This document shows, one piece after another, positions 1 to 10,252 of a stretch of DNA of 43,767 bases (positions are counted from its first letter, which is position 1; every line of letters starts with the position of its first letter). The position numbers and the translations under genes were made by a program. This stretch comes from Saccharothrix sp. (GTDB lineage: Bacteria; Actinomycetota; Actinomycetes; Mycobacteriales; Pseudonocardiaceae). The DNA is taken from NCBI RefSeq assembly GCF_031180885.1, contig NZ_JAPSLK010000063.1:1-43767 (forward strand), given 5' to 3'. The notes beneath the pieces were generated by a model. It ran no database searches, was not told the DNA's origin, and saw only the letters and a list, made by a program, of their open reading frames with translations.

Positions 1-131
1 CCCCCCGCACGGCCTGCCAGAGGCAACCACAGATTTCCGGGGTGTGCAATAAAACTTTTGCTCGTACCTCGCAAAACTTTTATTGCACACCCCGGAAATC
101 TGTGGTTGGGCTGCGCCCAGGCCGTACGGGG
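1..131. repeat. Palindromic element 1 with long hairpin core
   Basis: Near-perfect inverted repeat: arms 24-61 and 71-108 (38 bp, one mismatched pair) around a 9-nt loop at 62-70. Outside the core the ends stay related: CCCCCCGCACGGCCTGCC at 1-18 faces the complement of CCCCCCGTACGGCCTGGG near 115-131. The same two end types occur in the element at 271-391 around a different core. The core is AT-richer than its surroundings. It carries no transposase frame. The left edge may be cut by the window. A non-autonomous mobile or REP-like repeat is the best guess; function is unknown. Confidence 0.8.
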
Positions 132-270
132 GGAACACGAGGCCGGCGCTGTGGCTGAACAGCCCAAAGACCAGCGCCTTCGGCGCCACGCCCGGCAAAG
201 TGGGTTCTTTTCCGCGCGTAGCGCGGCTTGCGGTTCGGCCTCGGCTGCAAAGCCAGAGGAAGGGCTTCCG
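132..270. other. Linker between inverted palindromic elements
   Basis: This 140-bp stretch lies between the B-type ends of the two palindromic elements, which face each other here (CCGTACGGGGGGAA at the left, TTCCCCCCGTACGG at the right). It contains further small hairpins, for example GGCGCTG/CAGCGCC and CCGCGC-GTA-GCGCGG. Short reading frames cross it on both strands but show no domain, ribosome binding site or consistent codon usage. No gene is supported. Confidence 0.5.
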
Positions 271-391
271 TCTTCCCCCCGTACGGCCTGGGCGAAGCCC
301 AACCGCGCTTTGGTCTTCTCCGCAACCAGCTTTTCCGGTTGCGGAGAAGACCAAAGTGTGGTTGCCTCCGGCAGGCCGTGCGGGGGGAAGA
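271..391. repeat. Palindromic element 2, inverted relative to 1
   Basis: Perfect 20-bp inverted repeat core at 308-327 and 337-356 around a 9-nt loop, the same loop length as element 1. Its left flank (271-305) is the B-type end and its right flank (361-391) is the complement of the A-type end of element 1, so the element has the same ends in the opposite orientation. The two cores are unrelated in sequence. Conserved termini with a variable, self-complementary centre suggest a repeat family in which the core is exchanged or regenerated. Confidence 0.78.
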
Positions 392-439
392 CCGATGGCC
401 TTCCTCCCCCGGGGGCCTCCAGGCCCGCTTTTGATCTTG

Positions 440-571
440 AGAGCGCGTCAGCGCGTCCTGCTTGAGAGCGCGTCAGCGCGTCCAAGTCCAGCGCGATAGC
501 GCGTCCAAGCCCCAGCGCGAAGCGCGTCCCAGTCACCAGCGCGAAGCGCGTCCAGGTCCAGCGCAGCGTGA
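440..571. repeat. Degenerate tandem array of AGCGCGTC-type units
   Basis: Five to six units of about 22-25 bp. Each has AGCGCG, two variable bases, then AGCGCGTCC and a short spacer (tgcttgag, aagtcc, aagcccc, cagtcacc, aggtcc). The AGCGCG half-units make each unit partly self-complementary to its neighbours. The array decays at both ends. No direct-repeat/spacer regularity of a CRISPR type is present, since the spacers are only 6-8 bp. No coding function is supported. Confidence 0.75.
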
Positions 572-792
572 GAAACCGCAGGTCAACGAAGAGGGGACCC
601 CTCCGGTTTCCGGGAACCAGAAGGGCTCTACTACGGTGATCGTCTAAGCGGTTGAAAAGCCAGCCGCAAGCCAACCGGCGACCGGTGCCCCGGTCGCCAG
701 GTCAGCGTGACAGCTGTGGGCTTGCGGGGCTGGCACCGCATGTCCGTCGCACGCGCTGACCACGAGTTTCGACGTGCGAGAGGAGCCCGACC
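572..792. other. Upstream region of ANTAR gene with one hairpin
   Basis: Non-coding stretch before the ANTAR gene. A 9-bp stem is visible at 677-685 and 690-698 with a TGCC tetraloop. The last part (about 774-784) contains the GAGAGGAG ribosome binding site of the next gene. No promoter could be identified with confidence. Confidence 0.45.
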
Positions 793-1308
793 GTGGTCGG
801 GGACGACGGACTGGACAACACGCTCGCCGCGCGGATCGCCAGCCTGGAAGCGGAAGTGGCGGGGCTGCGCCGAGCGGTGCAGACCCGCACCGTGATCGGA
901 CAGGCCACGGGCCTGATCGCGGCCGTCCAGGGGTGCACGCCCCAGGAGGGCTTCCGACTGCTGGTCAGCATGTCGCAACACCACAACGTCAAGCTGCACA
1001 CCATCGCGGTGCAGCTGATCGACCTCGCCGCCGAGCTGGGCGCCCGGCGGGCGGTGCGGGCGGTGCACCGGACGGCGCTGCCGAACGGGCAGCCCGAACC
1101 CGCCGAGTGGCCCGGGGTGGAGGAGGTGGTGCAGGCGGCCCGGAGCCTCGTCGCGGCCTACGACGCCGCGAACGACGCGGTGGCCCCGTTGCCCGACGTC
1201 CGAAGACACCTGGCCGACCAGGTCAGCCTGGCCGGCCGGCTGCTCGCGGAGAAGCTGGCCGAGGTCGGCTGGCTCCCGGAACACCGAACGCCTCAACCGG
1301 ACAACTGA
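793..1308 (+). CDS. ANTAR-domain RNA-binding antiterminator-like protein
   Basis: Product of 171 residues. An N-terminal helix (about 8-30) leads into an ANTAR-type three-helix domain (about 26-78), with the pattern R..IGQATGLI then G.tp.egF.lL...S...N.KLh.IA typical of the family. ANTAR domains bind two-stem-loop RNA targets and relieve transcription termination, usually under a GAF or response-regulator domain. Here no sensor domain precedes it; the C-terminal 90 residues are helical and not recognised. The GTG start at 793 follows GAGAGGAG with good spacing. The gene ends convergently with treZ and the two coding ends overlap by 16 bp, so read-through from either side could affect the other. 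RNA binding is inferred from the family. Confidence 0.82.
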   Translation: MVGDDGLDNTLAARIASLEAEVAGLRRAVQTRTVIGQATGLIAAVQGCTPQEGFRLLVSMSQHHNVKLHTIAVQLIDLAAELGARRAVRAVHRTALPNGQPEPAEWPGVEEVVQAARSLVAAYDAANDAVAPLPDVRRHLADQVSLAGRLLAEKLAEVGWLPEHRTPQPDN

Positions 1309-2987
1309 ACCACCGCGAACGACTCGGCGGGCAGGTGCGCCACCTGCCCGACGACCTTCGCCTCCGCCGAGGCCAGCAGCACCTCGCCGGGTCCGGACAG
1401 CTCGACCTCCGCGTCGCCGCCGAGGTTGCCCACCACGCGCAGCGACCCCCGGTGCAGGACCAGCACGTCGCCGACGACGTCGACCCGGAACCGGTCCAAC
1501 CGGGGGTCGGCCAACTCCGGCCGCGACCGGCGCAGCGCGATCAGCGACCGGTACAACTCCAGCACCGCCCGGTGCCGTTCGAGCCCAACCTCGTCCCACC
1601 GCAGCGTGGACCGCTCCACGGTGGCCGGGTCCATCGGGTCGGGCACCTCGGACTCGCCCCACCCGTGCCGCGCGAACTCCCGCCGCCGACCCGTGCGCAC
1701 CGCCTCGGCCAGCTCCGGGTCCGGGAAGGACGCGAAGAACTGCCACGGCGTGCTCGCCGCCCACTCCTCCCCCATGAACAGCATCGGCGTGTACGGGGAG
1801 CAGAACACGATCGCCGCGCCCACCGCGAGCCGACCCGGCGACACCGACGCGTTCAGCCGGTCACCGACCGCCCGGTTGCCGATCTGGTCGTGGTTCTGCA
1901 GATAAGCCAGGAACCGGTACCCCGGCAGCCGCTTGTCGACCGGCCGCCCGTGGTGCCGGTGCCGGAACGAAGACCACGTCCCCGCGTGCAGGAAGACACC
2001 CTCCAGCGTCTCCTTCAACGCCCCCTCGAAATCCGGGTAGTACCCGAACGTCTCCCCGCTCAACGCCACGTGCAGCGCGTGGTGCAGGTCGTCGGCCCAC
2101 TGGGCGTCCAGCCCGTACCCACCCGCCTCACGCGCCGTCACCAGCCGCGCGTCGTTGAGGTCCGATTCCGCGATCAAGACCAACGGCCGACCCAACCCAG
2201 CCGACAGCGCGTCCACCTCGGAAGCCATCTGCTCCAACACGTGCACAGCGCTGCGGTCCACCAACGCGTGCACGGCGTCCAGCCGCAACCCGTCCACGTG
2301 GTAGTCCCGCAACCACCCGACCGCGTTGTCGACCACGTACCGGCGCACCTCATCGGAGTCCGGCCCGTCGAGGTTCAACCCCGGGCCCCAGTCGTTGCGG
2401 CCCGCGAAGTACGGCCCGAACCGGTCGAGGTACGCCCCCGACGGCCCCAGGTGGTTGTAGACGACGTCCAGCAGCACGGCCAACCCGCGCCCGTGGCAGG
2501 CGTCCACGAACCGCTTGAACCCGTCGGGCCCGCCGTACGGCTCGTGCACCGCGCCCCACAGGACACCGTCGTAACCCCACCCGGCCACACCGTCGAACGC
2601 GTTCACCGGCATCACCTCGACGTGCGTGATGCCCAGCTCCACCAAGTGATCCAGCTTCTCCACGGCCGCGTCGAACGTCCCGCCCGCCGTGAACGTCCCG
2701 ATGTGCAGCTCGTAGATCACCGCACCCTGCAACGGCCGCCCAGTCCACCCGGAGTCCGTCCACTCGAACGCCGAGTGGTCGTAAACCCGGGACGCCTCAT
2801 GCACCCCGTTCGGCTGCCACCGCGACCGAGGATCGGGCAGCGCCTCGCCATCGACCATGAACGCGTAATCGGTGCCCTCGACGTCGGCGTGCCACCACCC
2901 CCCGTCCCCGGCGGTCATCTCGTGGTCCTGCCCGTCCACCCGCACCTGAACGCGATCACGAGCAGGCGCCCACACCGAGAACGTCAC
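1293..2987 (-). CDS. treZ: Malto-oligosyltrehalose trehalohydrolase TreZ
   Basis: Product of 564 residues, close to the family's usual length. It cuts the alpha-1,4 bond next to the terminal trehalosyl group of maltooligosyltrehalose, releasing trehalose in the cytoplasm. An N-terminal beta domain (about 1-85) precedes the GH13 barrel. Conserved regions visible are DVVYNH (174-179), GLRLDAVH with nucleophile D237, LIAESD with acid/base E274, and LQNHDQIG with D367. It is the last gene of glgX-treY-treZ: its start overlaps the treY stop by 4 bp, so translation is probably coupled. The 3' end overlaps the convergent ANTAR gene. Confidence 0.95.
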   Translation of the reverse strand: MTFSVWAPARDRVQVRVDGQDHEMTAGDGGWWHADVEGTDYAFMVDGEALPDPRSRWQPNGVHEASRVYDHSAFEWTDSGWTGRPLQGAVIYELHIGTFTAGGTFDAAVEKLDHLVELGITHVEVMPVNAFDGVAGWGYDGVLWGAVHEPYGGPDGFKRFVDACHGRGLAVLLDVVYNHLGPSGAYLDRFGPYFAGRNDWGPGLNLDGPDSDEVRRYVVDNAVGWLRDYHVDGLRLDAVHALVDRSAVHVLEQMASEVDALSAGLGRPLVLIAESDLNDARLVTAREAGGYGLDAQWADDLHHALHVALSGETFGYYPDFEGALKETLEGVFLHAGTWSSFRHRHHGRPVDKRLPGYRFLAYLQNHDQIGNRAVGDRLNASVSPGRLAVGAAIVFCSPYTPMLFMGEEWAASTPWQFFASFPDPELAEAVRTGRRREFARHGWGESEVPDPMDPATVERSTLRWDEVGLERHRAVLELYRSLIALRRSRPELADPRLDRFRVDVVGDVLVLHRGSLRVVGNLGGDAEVELSGPGEVLLASAEAKVVGQVAHLPAESFAVVQLSG

Positions 2988-5139
2988 GAATCTCCTCGCA
3001 CCAGCAGTGCCACCGGGTAGTGGTCCAGCATCTCGCCCAGGTGCCCGCGCACCGGCCGGGACGTCAGCACGTCGGTCCAGTCACCGGGCGGCAGCGGCAG
3101 CACGGTGTCCCGCCAGCCCCCGCCCGCCGCCAATCCCACCGGCAACCGGGTCGCCACCGCAACGAGACCGGCCCGTTCGAACGCCACAACGTGCTGTGCC
3201 GCAGGCCCGGCCCCCCACAACGGCCGGTACCCCCGGAACAACTCCGGCCGTTCCCGCCGCAAGGTCAACGCCCGGTGCACCACCAACAACTTGGCCGCGC
3301 CGGAATCGTCCACCGCCGGCAGCCACCCGTCCCGGATCCGCGCCAGCAGCCGCCGCCGCACGTCGTAGTCCACCGGCCGCCGGTTGTCCGGATCGACCAG
3401 GGACAAATCCCACAACTCCGAACCCTGGTAAACATCCGGCACACCGGGCGCAGTCAGCTGCACCAGCTTCTGCCCCAGCGCGTTGGACCACCCCGGCGCG
3501 ACGACCCGTTCGGCGAACGCCGCCACGTCCCCGCCCAGCGGGCTGTCCAGCACCCGCGCGGGCCACGCCGCGACCGCCGCCTCGAACTCCTCGTCGTGGT
3601 CGATCCACGTCGTGCGGACCTTGGACTCCTTGGCCGCCTTGTCCAGGTACGCGGCCATCCGGTCGGCGGTGATCGGCCACGCCCCGACCAGCGACTGCCA
3701 CGCCAGCACGTTCAGCGCGGGCTCGTCGATGCCGCACTCGGCGGTCCACCGCCGCACCGCCTCGGCGAACTCGTCGGGGATCTCGGCCAGCACCGCGAGC
3801 CGCGCCCGCACGTCCTCCGACCGCTTGGTGTCGTGCGTCGACAACGCCGTCATGGCCTCCGGCGACCCGGCTTCCCGCGCCGCCGCCCGGCGGTGGAACT
3901 CCTCCACGGGCACGCCGAACCGGTCCGGTGCGCCGCCGACCTCGTTGAGCGCCACGAACCGGCTGTACCGGTAGAACGCGGTGTCCTCGGTGCCCTTGGC
4001 GACGACCATCCCGGATGTCTGCTGGATGCGCGTGGCCAACTCACCCCGTGGATCGGCCCGGACCTGCTCGTCCAGCGCCCGCACGGCCGGGCACGTGCAC
4101 GCCGCCACCGCCGCGTCCCACGCGTCCCGCCCCTCCGGCAGGTACGACCGGTACACCGGGAACGCGACCATCACCTGCGCCACGGCCTCCTCGGCCAACG
4201 CCCGGTCCGGGTGGTCCACCAACGCGGCGATCCGCTTCACCTCGGCCCGCAGGATGCCGCGCGCCACCAGGTCCCGGCACTCGTGCTCGACGGCCCCGAA
4301 GTCCGTCGCCACGCCCAGTTCCGCCGCCAGCGCGGTGAACGGGGCCTCGCCCGCCGGGTCCACGAACAGCCCGCACACCTCGCGCAGCGCGTCGTACCCG
4401 GTGGTGCCCTCGACGGGCCACGACACCGGCAGCGCCTCGTCCACGCCGAGGATCTTCTCGACGACCACCCAGCACCCGGCGCGTTCCTTGAGCCGCCGCA
4501 TGTAGGCGCCCGGGTCGGCCAGCCCGTCCGGGTGGTCCACGCGCAGGCCGGTGACCTCGCCCGCCGCGACCCAGCGCAGCACTTCGCCGTGGGTGGCCTC
4601 GAAGACCTCCGGGTCCTCCACCCGGACCGCCGCGAGCGTGGTGATGTCGAAGAACCGCCGGTAGTTCAGCTCGGCGTTGCCGCGCCGCCAGAACACCAGC
4701 CGGTAGTGCTCGTGCTCCTCTTCCTCCTCCGGCGAGCCCGCGAAGGGCAGCAGCAGCTTGTCCCCCTCCCAGTCGAAGTACTTCGCGTACTTCGACTCCC
4801 GCCCGTGTTCGAGCAGATCGGACCACCACGGGTTCTCCGGCCCGGTCGCCATGTGGTTGGGCACGATGTCCACCACCAGGCCCAGCCCGGCCCGCCGCAG
4901 CGCCTTGCCCAGCGCCTGCCGTCCCGCCTCGCCGCCGAACTCCTCGCGCGCCTTGGTCGGGTCGACCACGTCGTAGCCGTGCGTCGAACCGGACACGGCC
5001 TCCAGCAGCGGCGACGCGTACAGCGCGCCCACGCCCAGCGCGTCGAGGTAGTCCACCACCGCTTCGGCGTCGGCGAAGGTGAAGTCGGGCGTGAACTGGA
5101 TGCGGTAGGTCGAGGCCGGCGCTTTCCGGTCCGGGGCGG

Positions 5140-5143
<4 letters not shown>
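2984..5143 (-). CDS. treY: Malto-oligosyltrehalose synthase TreY
   Basis: Product of 719 residues, a little shorter than many TreY proteins. It isomerises the reducing-end alpha-1,4 linkage of maltodextrins to alpha-1,1, making maltooligosyltrehalose for TreZ. The N-terminus has the family signature STYRIQ (11-16). GH13 elements include DIVPNHM (92-98), GLRVDHPDG with nucleophile D203, and VVVEKIL with acid/base E229; TALSTHDTKRSEDVR further on supplies the third acidic residue and is characteristic of TreY. It overlaps glgX upstream and treZ downstream by 4 bp each, giving a tightly coupled three-gene operon. Confidence 0.95.
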
Positions 5144-7263
<2,120 letters not shown>

Positions 7264-7307
7264 AGGTGCTCCTCCGGGACGAACGGGTCAACCCCTACCG
7301 TTCTAGA

Positions 7308-7646
7308 TCATGCCCTGCCGGCGTGCGACCGGACGAGCTGACCGCGGGCCGCGACCAGCAGCAGTCTCGCCTCCTGCAACTCGCAGTAGCGCAGGTGCTC
7401 GCAGGCGGCCTCGGCGCAGGCCACGGCGCAGGCGTAGGCGTCGTCGGCACTGGCCCCGTCGACCGTCCGCAGGGCTTCACGGAGGGCCTGCTCGGCGGCG
7501 AGGGAACCGGCCAGGGGATCGGTGAGGTGCGAGGGCCGGACGGCCGCGAGGACGCGTTCGACGGCGAGTTCGAGGACGTCGGCGGGAGCCGGGGCGATCA
7601 TCTGTTCGGGCACCAGCCCGGTGCGGGACACCAGCTCGGTGTTCAC
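7308..7646 (-). CDS. Small helical protein of unknown function
   Basis: Product of 112 residues when begun at the GTG at 7646, which has GGAGGT 11 bases upstream. The frame stays open further upstream but that stretch is arginine/serine-rich with poor codon usage, so I chose the shorter start. The protein is helical and alanine-rich, with three cysteines in the middle helices (YACAVACAEAACEH). I recognise no family. It lies 44 bp upstream of glgX on the same strand and about 90 bp after malQ's end, between the two glucan-metabolism transcription units. A role there is only a guess from position. Confidence 0.6.
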   Translation of the reverse strand: MNTELVSRTGLVPEQMIAPAPADVLELAVERVLAAVRPSHLTDPLAGSLAAEQALREALRTVDGASADDAYACAVACAEAACEHLRYCELQEARLLLVAARGQLVRSHAGRA

Positions 7647-7734
7647 GGGTGAATGCCACCTCCAACCGTTGCGCGGGTGACGGCTTGACGATACTCCGCA
7701 GTGACGGGAACTGCGGTGACGAGCGTGTTTCCGG

Positions 7735-10224
7735 TCATCGACGGAGCACCTCCGCGACCCGGAGGACACGCGCGTCGGTGAACAGCCCACCGACCCGGAC
7801 CGGCAGCGGGATCCGCCAGTTCGGGTACTGGTCGACGGTGCCCGGGAGGTTCGGCTGACGGGTGTCGCCGAGCGCGTCCTGGGGCGATGTGAGCAGCAGC
7901 AGGGACGGTGCCTTCGCTAGTAGGGCGTGGAGTGCGGTAACCAGGTCATCGGCAGGGACACCCTCGGTCTTGAGCAGTTCTTCGAGTTCCGCGCGCTCGG
8001 TGGCGGCAGACCGGTATTCCCGCTCCACGTCCCCCGCAAACTGCCCCAGTTCGGCTCGCACCCGAACGTGTTCGGCTTGCAGGAACCCGGCGGCGGTGGG
8101 GAGGTCGTGGGTGGAGATGCTGGCCATGGCTGTTTCCGTCCACGTTCGTGGGGGCTTCAGCGGGTGGCCGGGTTTCTTGTAGTCGCGCTGGAACCACAGG
8201 ACGGCGGAGCTGAGCATCCCGTGGGCGTGGAGTTGCTCGGTGACCTTGGGCTCGACGGTGCCGAGGTCTTCTCCGACGACGACGGCGTTGGCGCGGTGCG
8301 CTTCGAGCGTGAGGACGGCCAGCATCGCGTTTTCGTCGTAGCGGACGTAGGTGCCGCGCTTGGGCGGTTCGCCGGGCGGGATCCACCAGAGGCGCCACAG
8401 CCCGGCGACGTGGTCGATCCGGATGCCGTCGCCGTGTTTGAGGACGCTGCGGAGGACCGCGCGGAAGGGTTCGTAGCCTTGTTCGGCGAGCCGGTCGGGG
8501 CGCCAGGGCGGGAGGTTCCAGTCTTGGCCGAGCTGGCTGAACGCGTCCGGGGGTGCGCCGACGCGGACGTCGGGGGCGAAGGCGTCCCGGACGGCCCACG
8601 TGTCCGCGCCGCCGGGGTGGACGCCTACGGGGAGGTCGTGGACGATGCCGACGGCCATGGCGTTGGCGGCTTCGCGGGCTCGGGTTAGCTGGGCTTCGCA
8701 GAGGTGCTGGAGCCAGGCGTGGAAGGCGACCCGGTCGGGGTCGGCTTGGGCGGTGGCGGGGTCGCGATCTTGTTCGGGCCAGGTCCGCCAGTCGGGCCCG
8801 TGCTTCTCAGCCAACGCACAGAACCGCGCAAAGTCCCACAGCTCCCGGTCACCCGCCCCGGACCGCCCACCTTCCCCCGCGCTCTGGTCCACCTCACCGC
8901 TCAGCAGCCCCGCCGCTTCACCAGACAGCCCCGCCGCCCCGCTGGGCAAGTCCGCCGCCCCACCGGGCGGCTCCACCCACCCACCCGCGTGGGCTGCATG
9001 ATCACCACCCTCGCCGCCACCCTCACCGGCGAGCCCCGCCACCTCGCTCGGCAGACCTGCGCGCACACCGGCCGGGTTGGCGCCGGCGTCAGCCGGATTG
9101 GCGCCGGCGTCAGCCGGATTGGCGGCAGCGGCGGCGCGGTTCGCGCCGACGCCAGCCGGATTGGCGGCGGCGCCGGCCGGGTCCGCAGCAGCGCCGGCCC
9201 AGTCCGCAGCGGTTGCGGCTCGGTTCGTGGCGGCAAGTGGGTGGTTGGCGGCGGTGGCGGCGTGCCCGGCGGTTCCTGCCGGCCGGCCTCCGGGCTCGGC
9301 TTGGCCGTGGCCTCCGGCCCCCGTCTCCATTGTCCCACGGGGGTACGACATTCCGGCCGAAGCGCCCCCGGGGCTCATTGTCCCACTCGGGTACGACACT
9401 CCCGTTGGAGCGCCCCCGGGGCTCATTGTCGCATCCGGGTGCGACAGGCGGCTCTCCCAGAGCAGTTCGAGGGCGGCCTTCTTCGCCGTCCACACCGCGT
9501 CGTAGTCGATCAGGTCCGTGTCGTTGTCCGGGCGCAGGGCGTCGACGCGGCGTCGGGTCTCGTCGTCGGCCCGTTGGTAAGCGTCGGTGTCGGCGATGCG
9601 CAGGTACAGCGGGTTGGCGAAGCGGCGGCTCGACGGGGAGTACGGCGACCGTTCCACCGGGACGGTCGGGCTGACCGCCTGCACCGGGTTCACCAGCAGC
9701 ACACCGGCACCCAGCTCAGTCGCGCTGCGGCGGGCGATCGTGGCCAGGTCGGCGAAGTCGCCCATGCCCCACGACTCGTCCGAGCGCATCGCGTACAGCT
9801 GGAGCATCCAGCCCCACGTCTTCGGCACCGGCGGCAGGGCGCGGGGCGCGACGATCACCGTGCGGTCACCCAGGTGGTGGTAGCCCAATGGTGGGGTGGC
9901 GGGCAGGTCGAGGGTGCTGCCGTCCTCCAGGGCGAGCACGCCCGGCTCGGTGAGAACGTCGCCCTCGCGGAGGACGATGGTCTTCGGCGCGGGTCTGGGC
10001 GCGGCCAGCGCTCGGCGGACCGCCTCGGGGGTCGAGGCGTCGACGCCGAGTTCGGCGAGCACGGCCACGACGACGTCGGGATCGACGTCGGCCCGTTTCT
10101 GGTCCGCGTCCTCGTACCACGTCGCCACGCCGTGCGCGTCGGCCAGTGCCGCGAGCTGGTCGTCCACGTGGGACAGCTTCGTCTCAACAGGTGCCCGGAA
10201 GCCAGGCGTGGGGGGACTGGTCAC
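7735..10224 (-). CDS. malQ: 4-alpha-glucanotransferase MalQ with large low-complexity insert
   Basis: Product of 829 residues. MalQ (GH77) transfers maltodextrin segments between acceptors and releases glucose. Family features are clear: SWGMGDFADL (151-160), SPYSPSSRRFANPLYL (193-208), IRIDHVAGLWRLWW with nucleophile D604, VVVGEDLGTVEP with acid/base E652, and STHDLP with D707. Residues about 261-458 do not belong to GH77: three 16-residue repeats, then Ala/Gly/Asn/Pro-rich sequence. Without them the length would be about 630, and the two halves join naturally (ELLWESRL to ELWDFARFCALAEKHG). The GTG at 10224 is 28 bp after the LacI gene stop, so the two are probably cotranscribed. Whether the insert is tolerated as a surface loop is unknown. 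Confidence 0.92.
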   Translation of the reverse strand: MTSPPTPGFRAPVETKLSHVDDQLAALADAHGVATWYEDADQKRADVDPDVVVAVLAELGVDASTPEAVRRALAAPRPAPKTIVLREGDVLTEPGVLALEDGSTLDLPATPPLGYHHLGDRTVIVAPRALPPVPKTWGWMLQLYAMRSDESWGMGDFADLATIARRSATELGAGVLLVNPVQAVSPTVPVERSPYSPSSRRFANPLYLRIADTDAYQRADDETRRRVDALRPDNDTDLIDYDAVWTAKKAALELLWESRLSHPDATMSPGGAPTGVSYPSGTMSPGGASAGMSYPRGTMETGAGGHGQAEPGGRPAGTAGHAATAANHPLAATNRAATAADWAGAAADPAGAAANPAGVGANRAAAAANPADAGANPADAGANPAGVRAGLPSEVAGLAGEGGGEGGDHAAHAGGWVEPPGGAADLPSGAAGLSGEAAGLLSGEVDQSAGEGGRSGAGDRELWDFARFCALAEKHGPDWRTWPEQDRDPATAQADPDRVAFHAWLQHLCEAQLTRAREAANAMAVGIVHDLPVGVHPGGADTWAVRDAFAPDVRVGAPPDAFSQLGQDWNLPPWRPDRLAEQGYEPFRAVLRSVLKHGDGIRIDHVAGLWRLWWIPPGEPPKRGTYVRYDENAMLAVLTLEAHRANAVVVGEDLGTVEPKVTEQLHAHGMLSSAVLWFQRDYKKPGHPLKPPRTWTETAMASISTHDLPTAAGFLQAEHVRVRAELGQFAGDVEREYRSAATERAELEELLKTEGVPADDLVTALHALLAKAPSLLLLTSPQDALGDTRQPNLPGTVDQYPNWRIPLPVRVGGLFTDARVLRVAEVLRR
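8851..9444 (-). repeat. In-frame low-complexity insertion within malQ
   Basis: Segment encoding MalQ residues about 261-458. The first third (9310-9444) holds three direct repeats of about 48 bp, each bearing a TGTCG-type half and GACAATG with GCCCCGGGGGCGC between, translating as S-[HY]-P-x-[AG]-TMSPGGA. The middle third encodes Asn-Pro-Ala and Ala-Gly-Ala repeats, including two identical 21-bp units near 9077-9118. The rest is Gly/Glu/Ala-rich. Codon phase is kept throughout. The repeats contain short inverted repeats (TGTCGCA/TGCGACA), so this may be an interspersed DNA repeat that entered the gene. Confidence 0.75.
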
Positions 10225-10252
10225 CCGATGGTTGCAGATGGTTCACACCTGG

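Noticed and set aside
58..647. Several short frames in the left repeat region
   Set aside because: They run through the palindromes and tandem array, lack ribosome binding sites and show no domain.
774..3020. Very long open frame on the plus strand opposite treZ
   Set aside because: It is a high-GC antisense shadow: codon bias, start signals and homology all belong to treZ on the minus strand. The same applies to the frames opposite treY (3020-5284), the protease (38982-41834) and the dGTPase (40912-43641).
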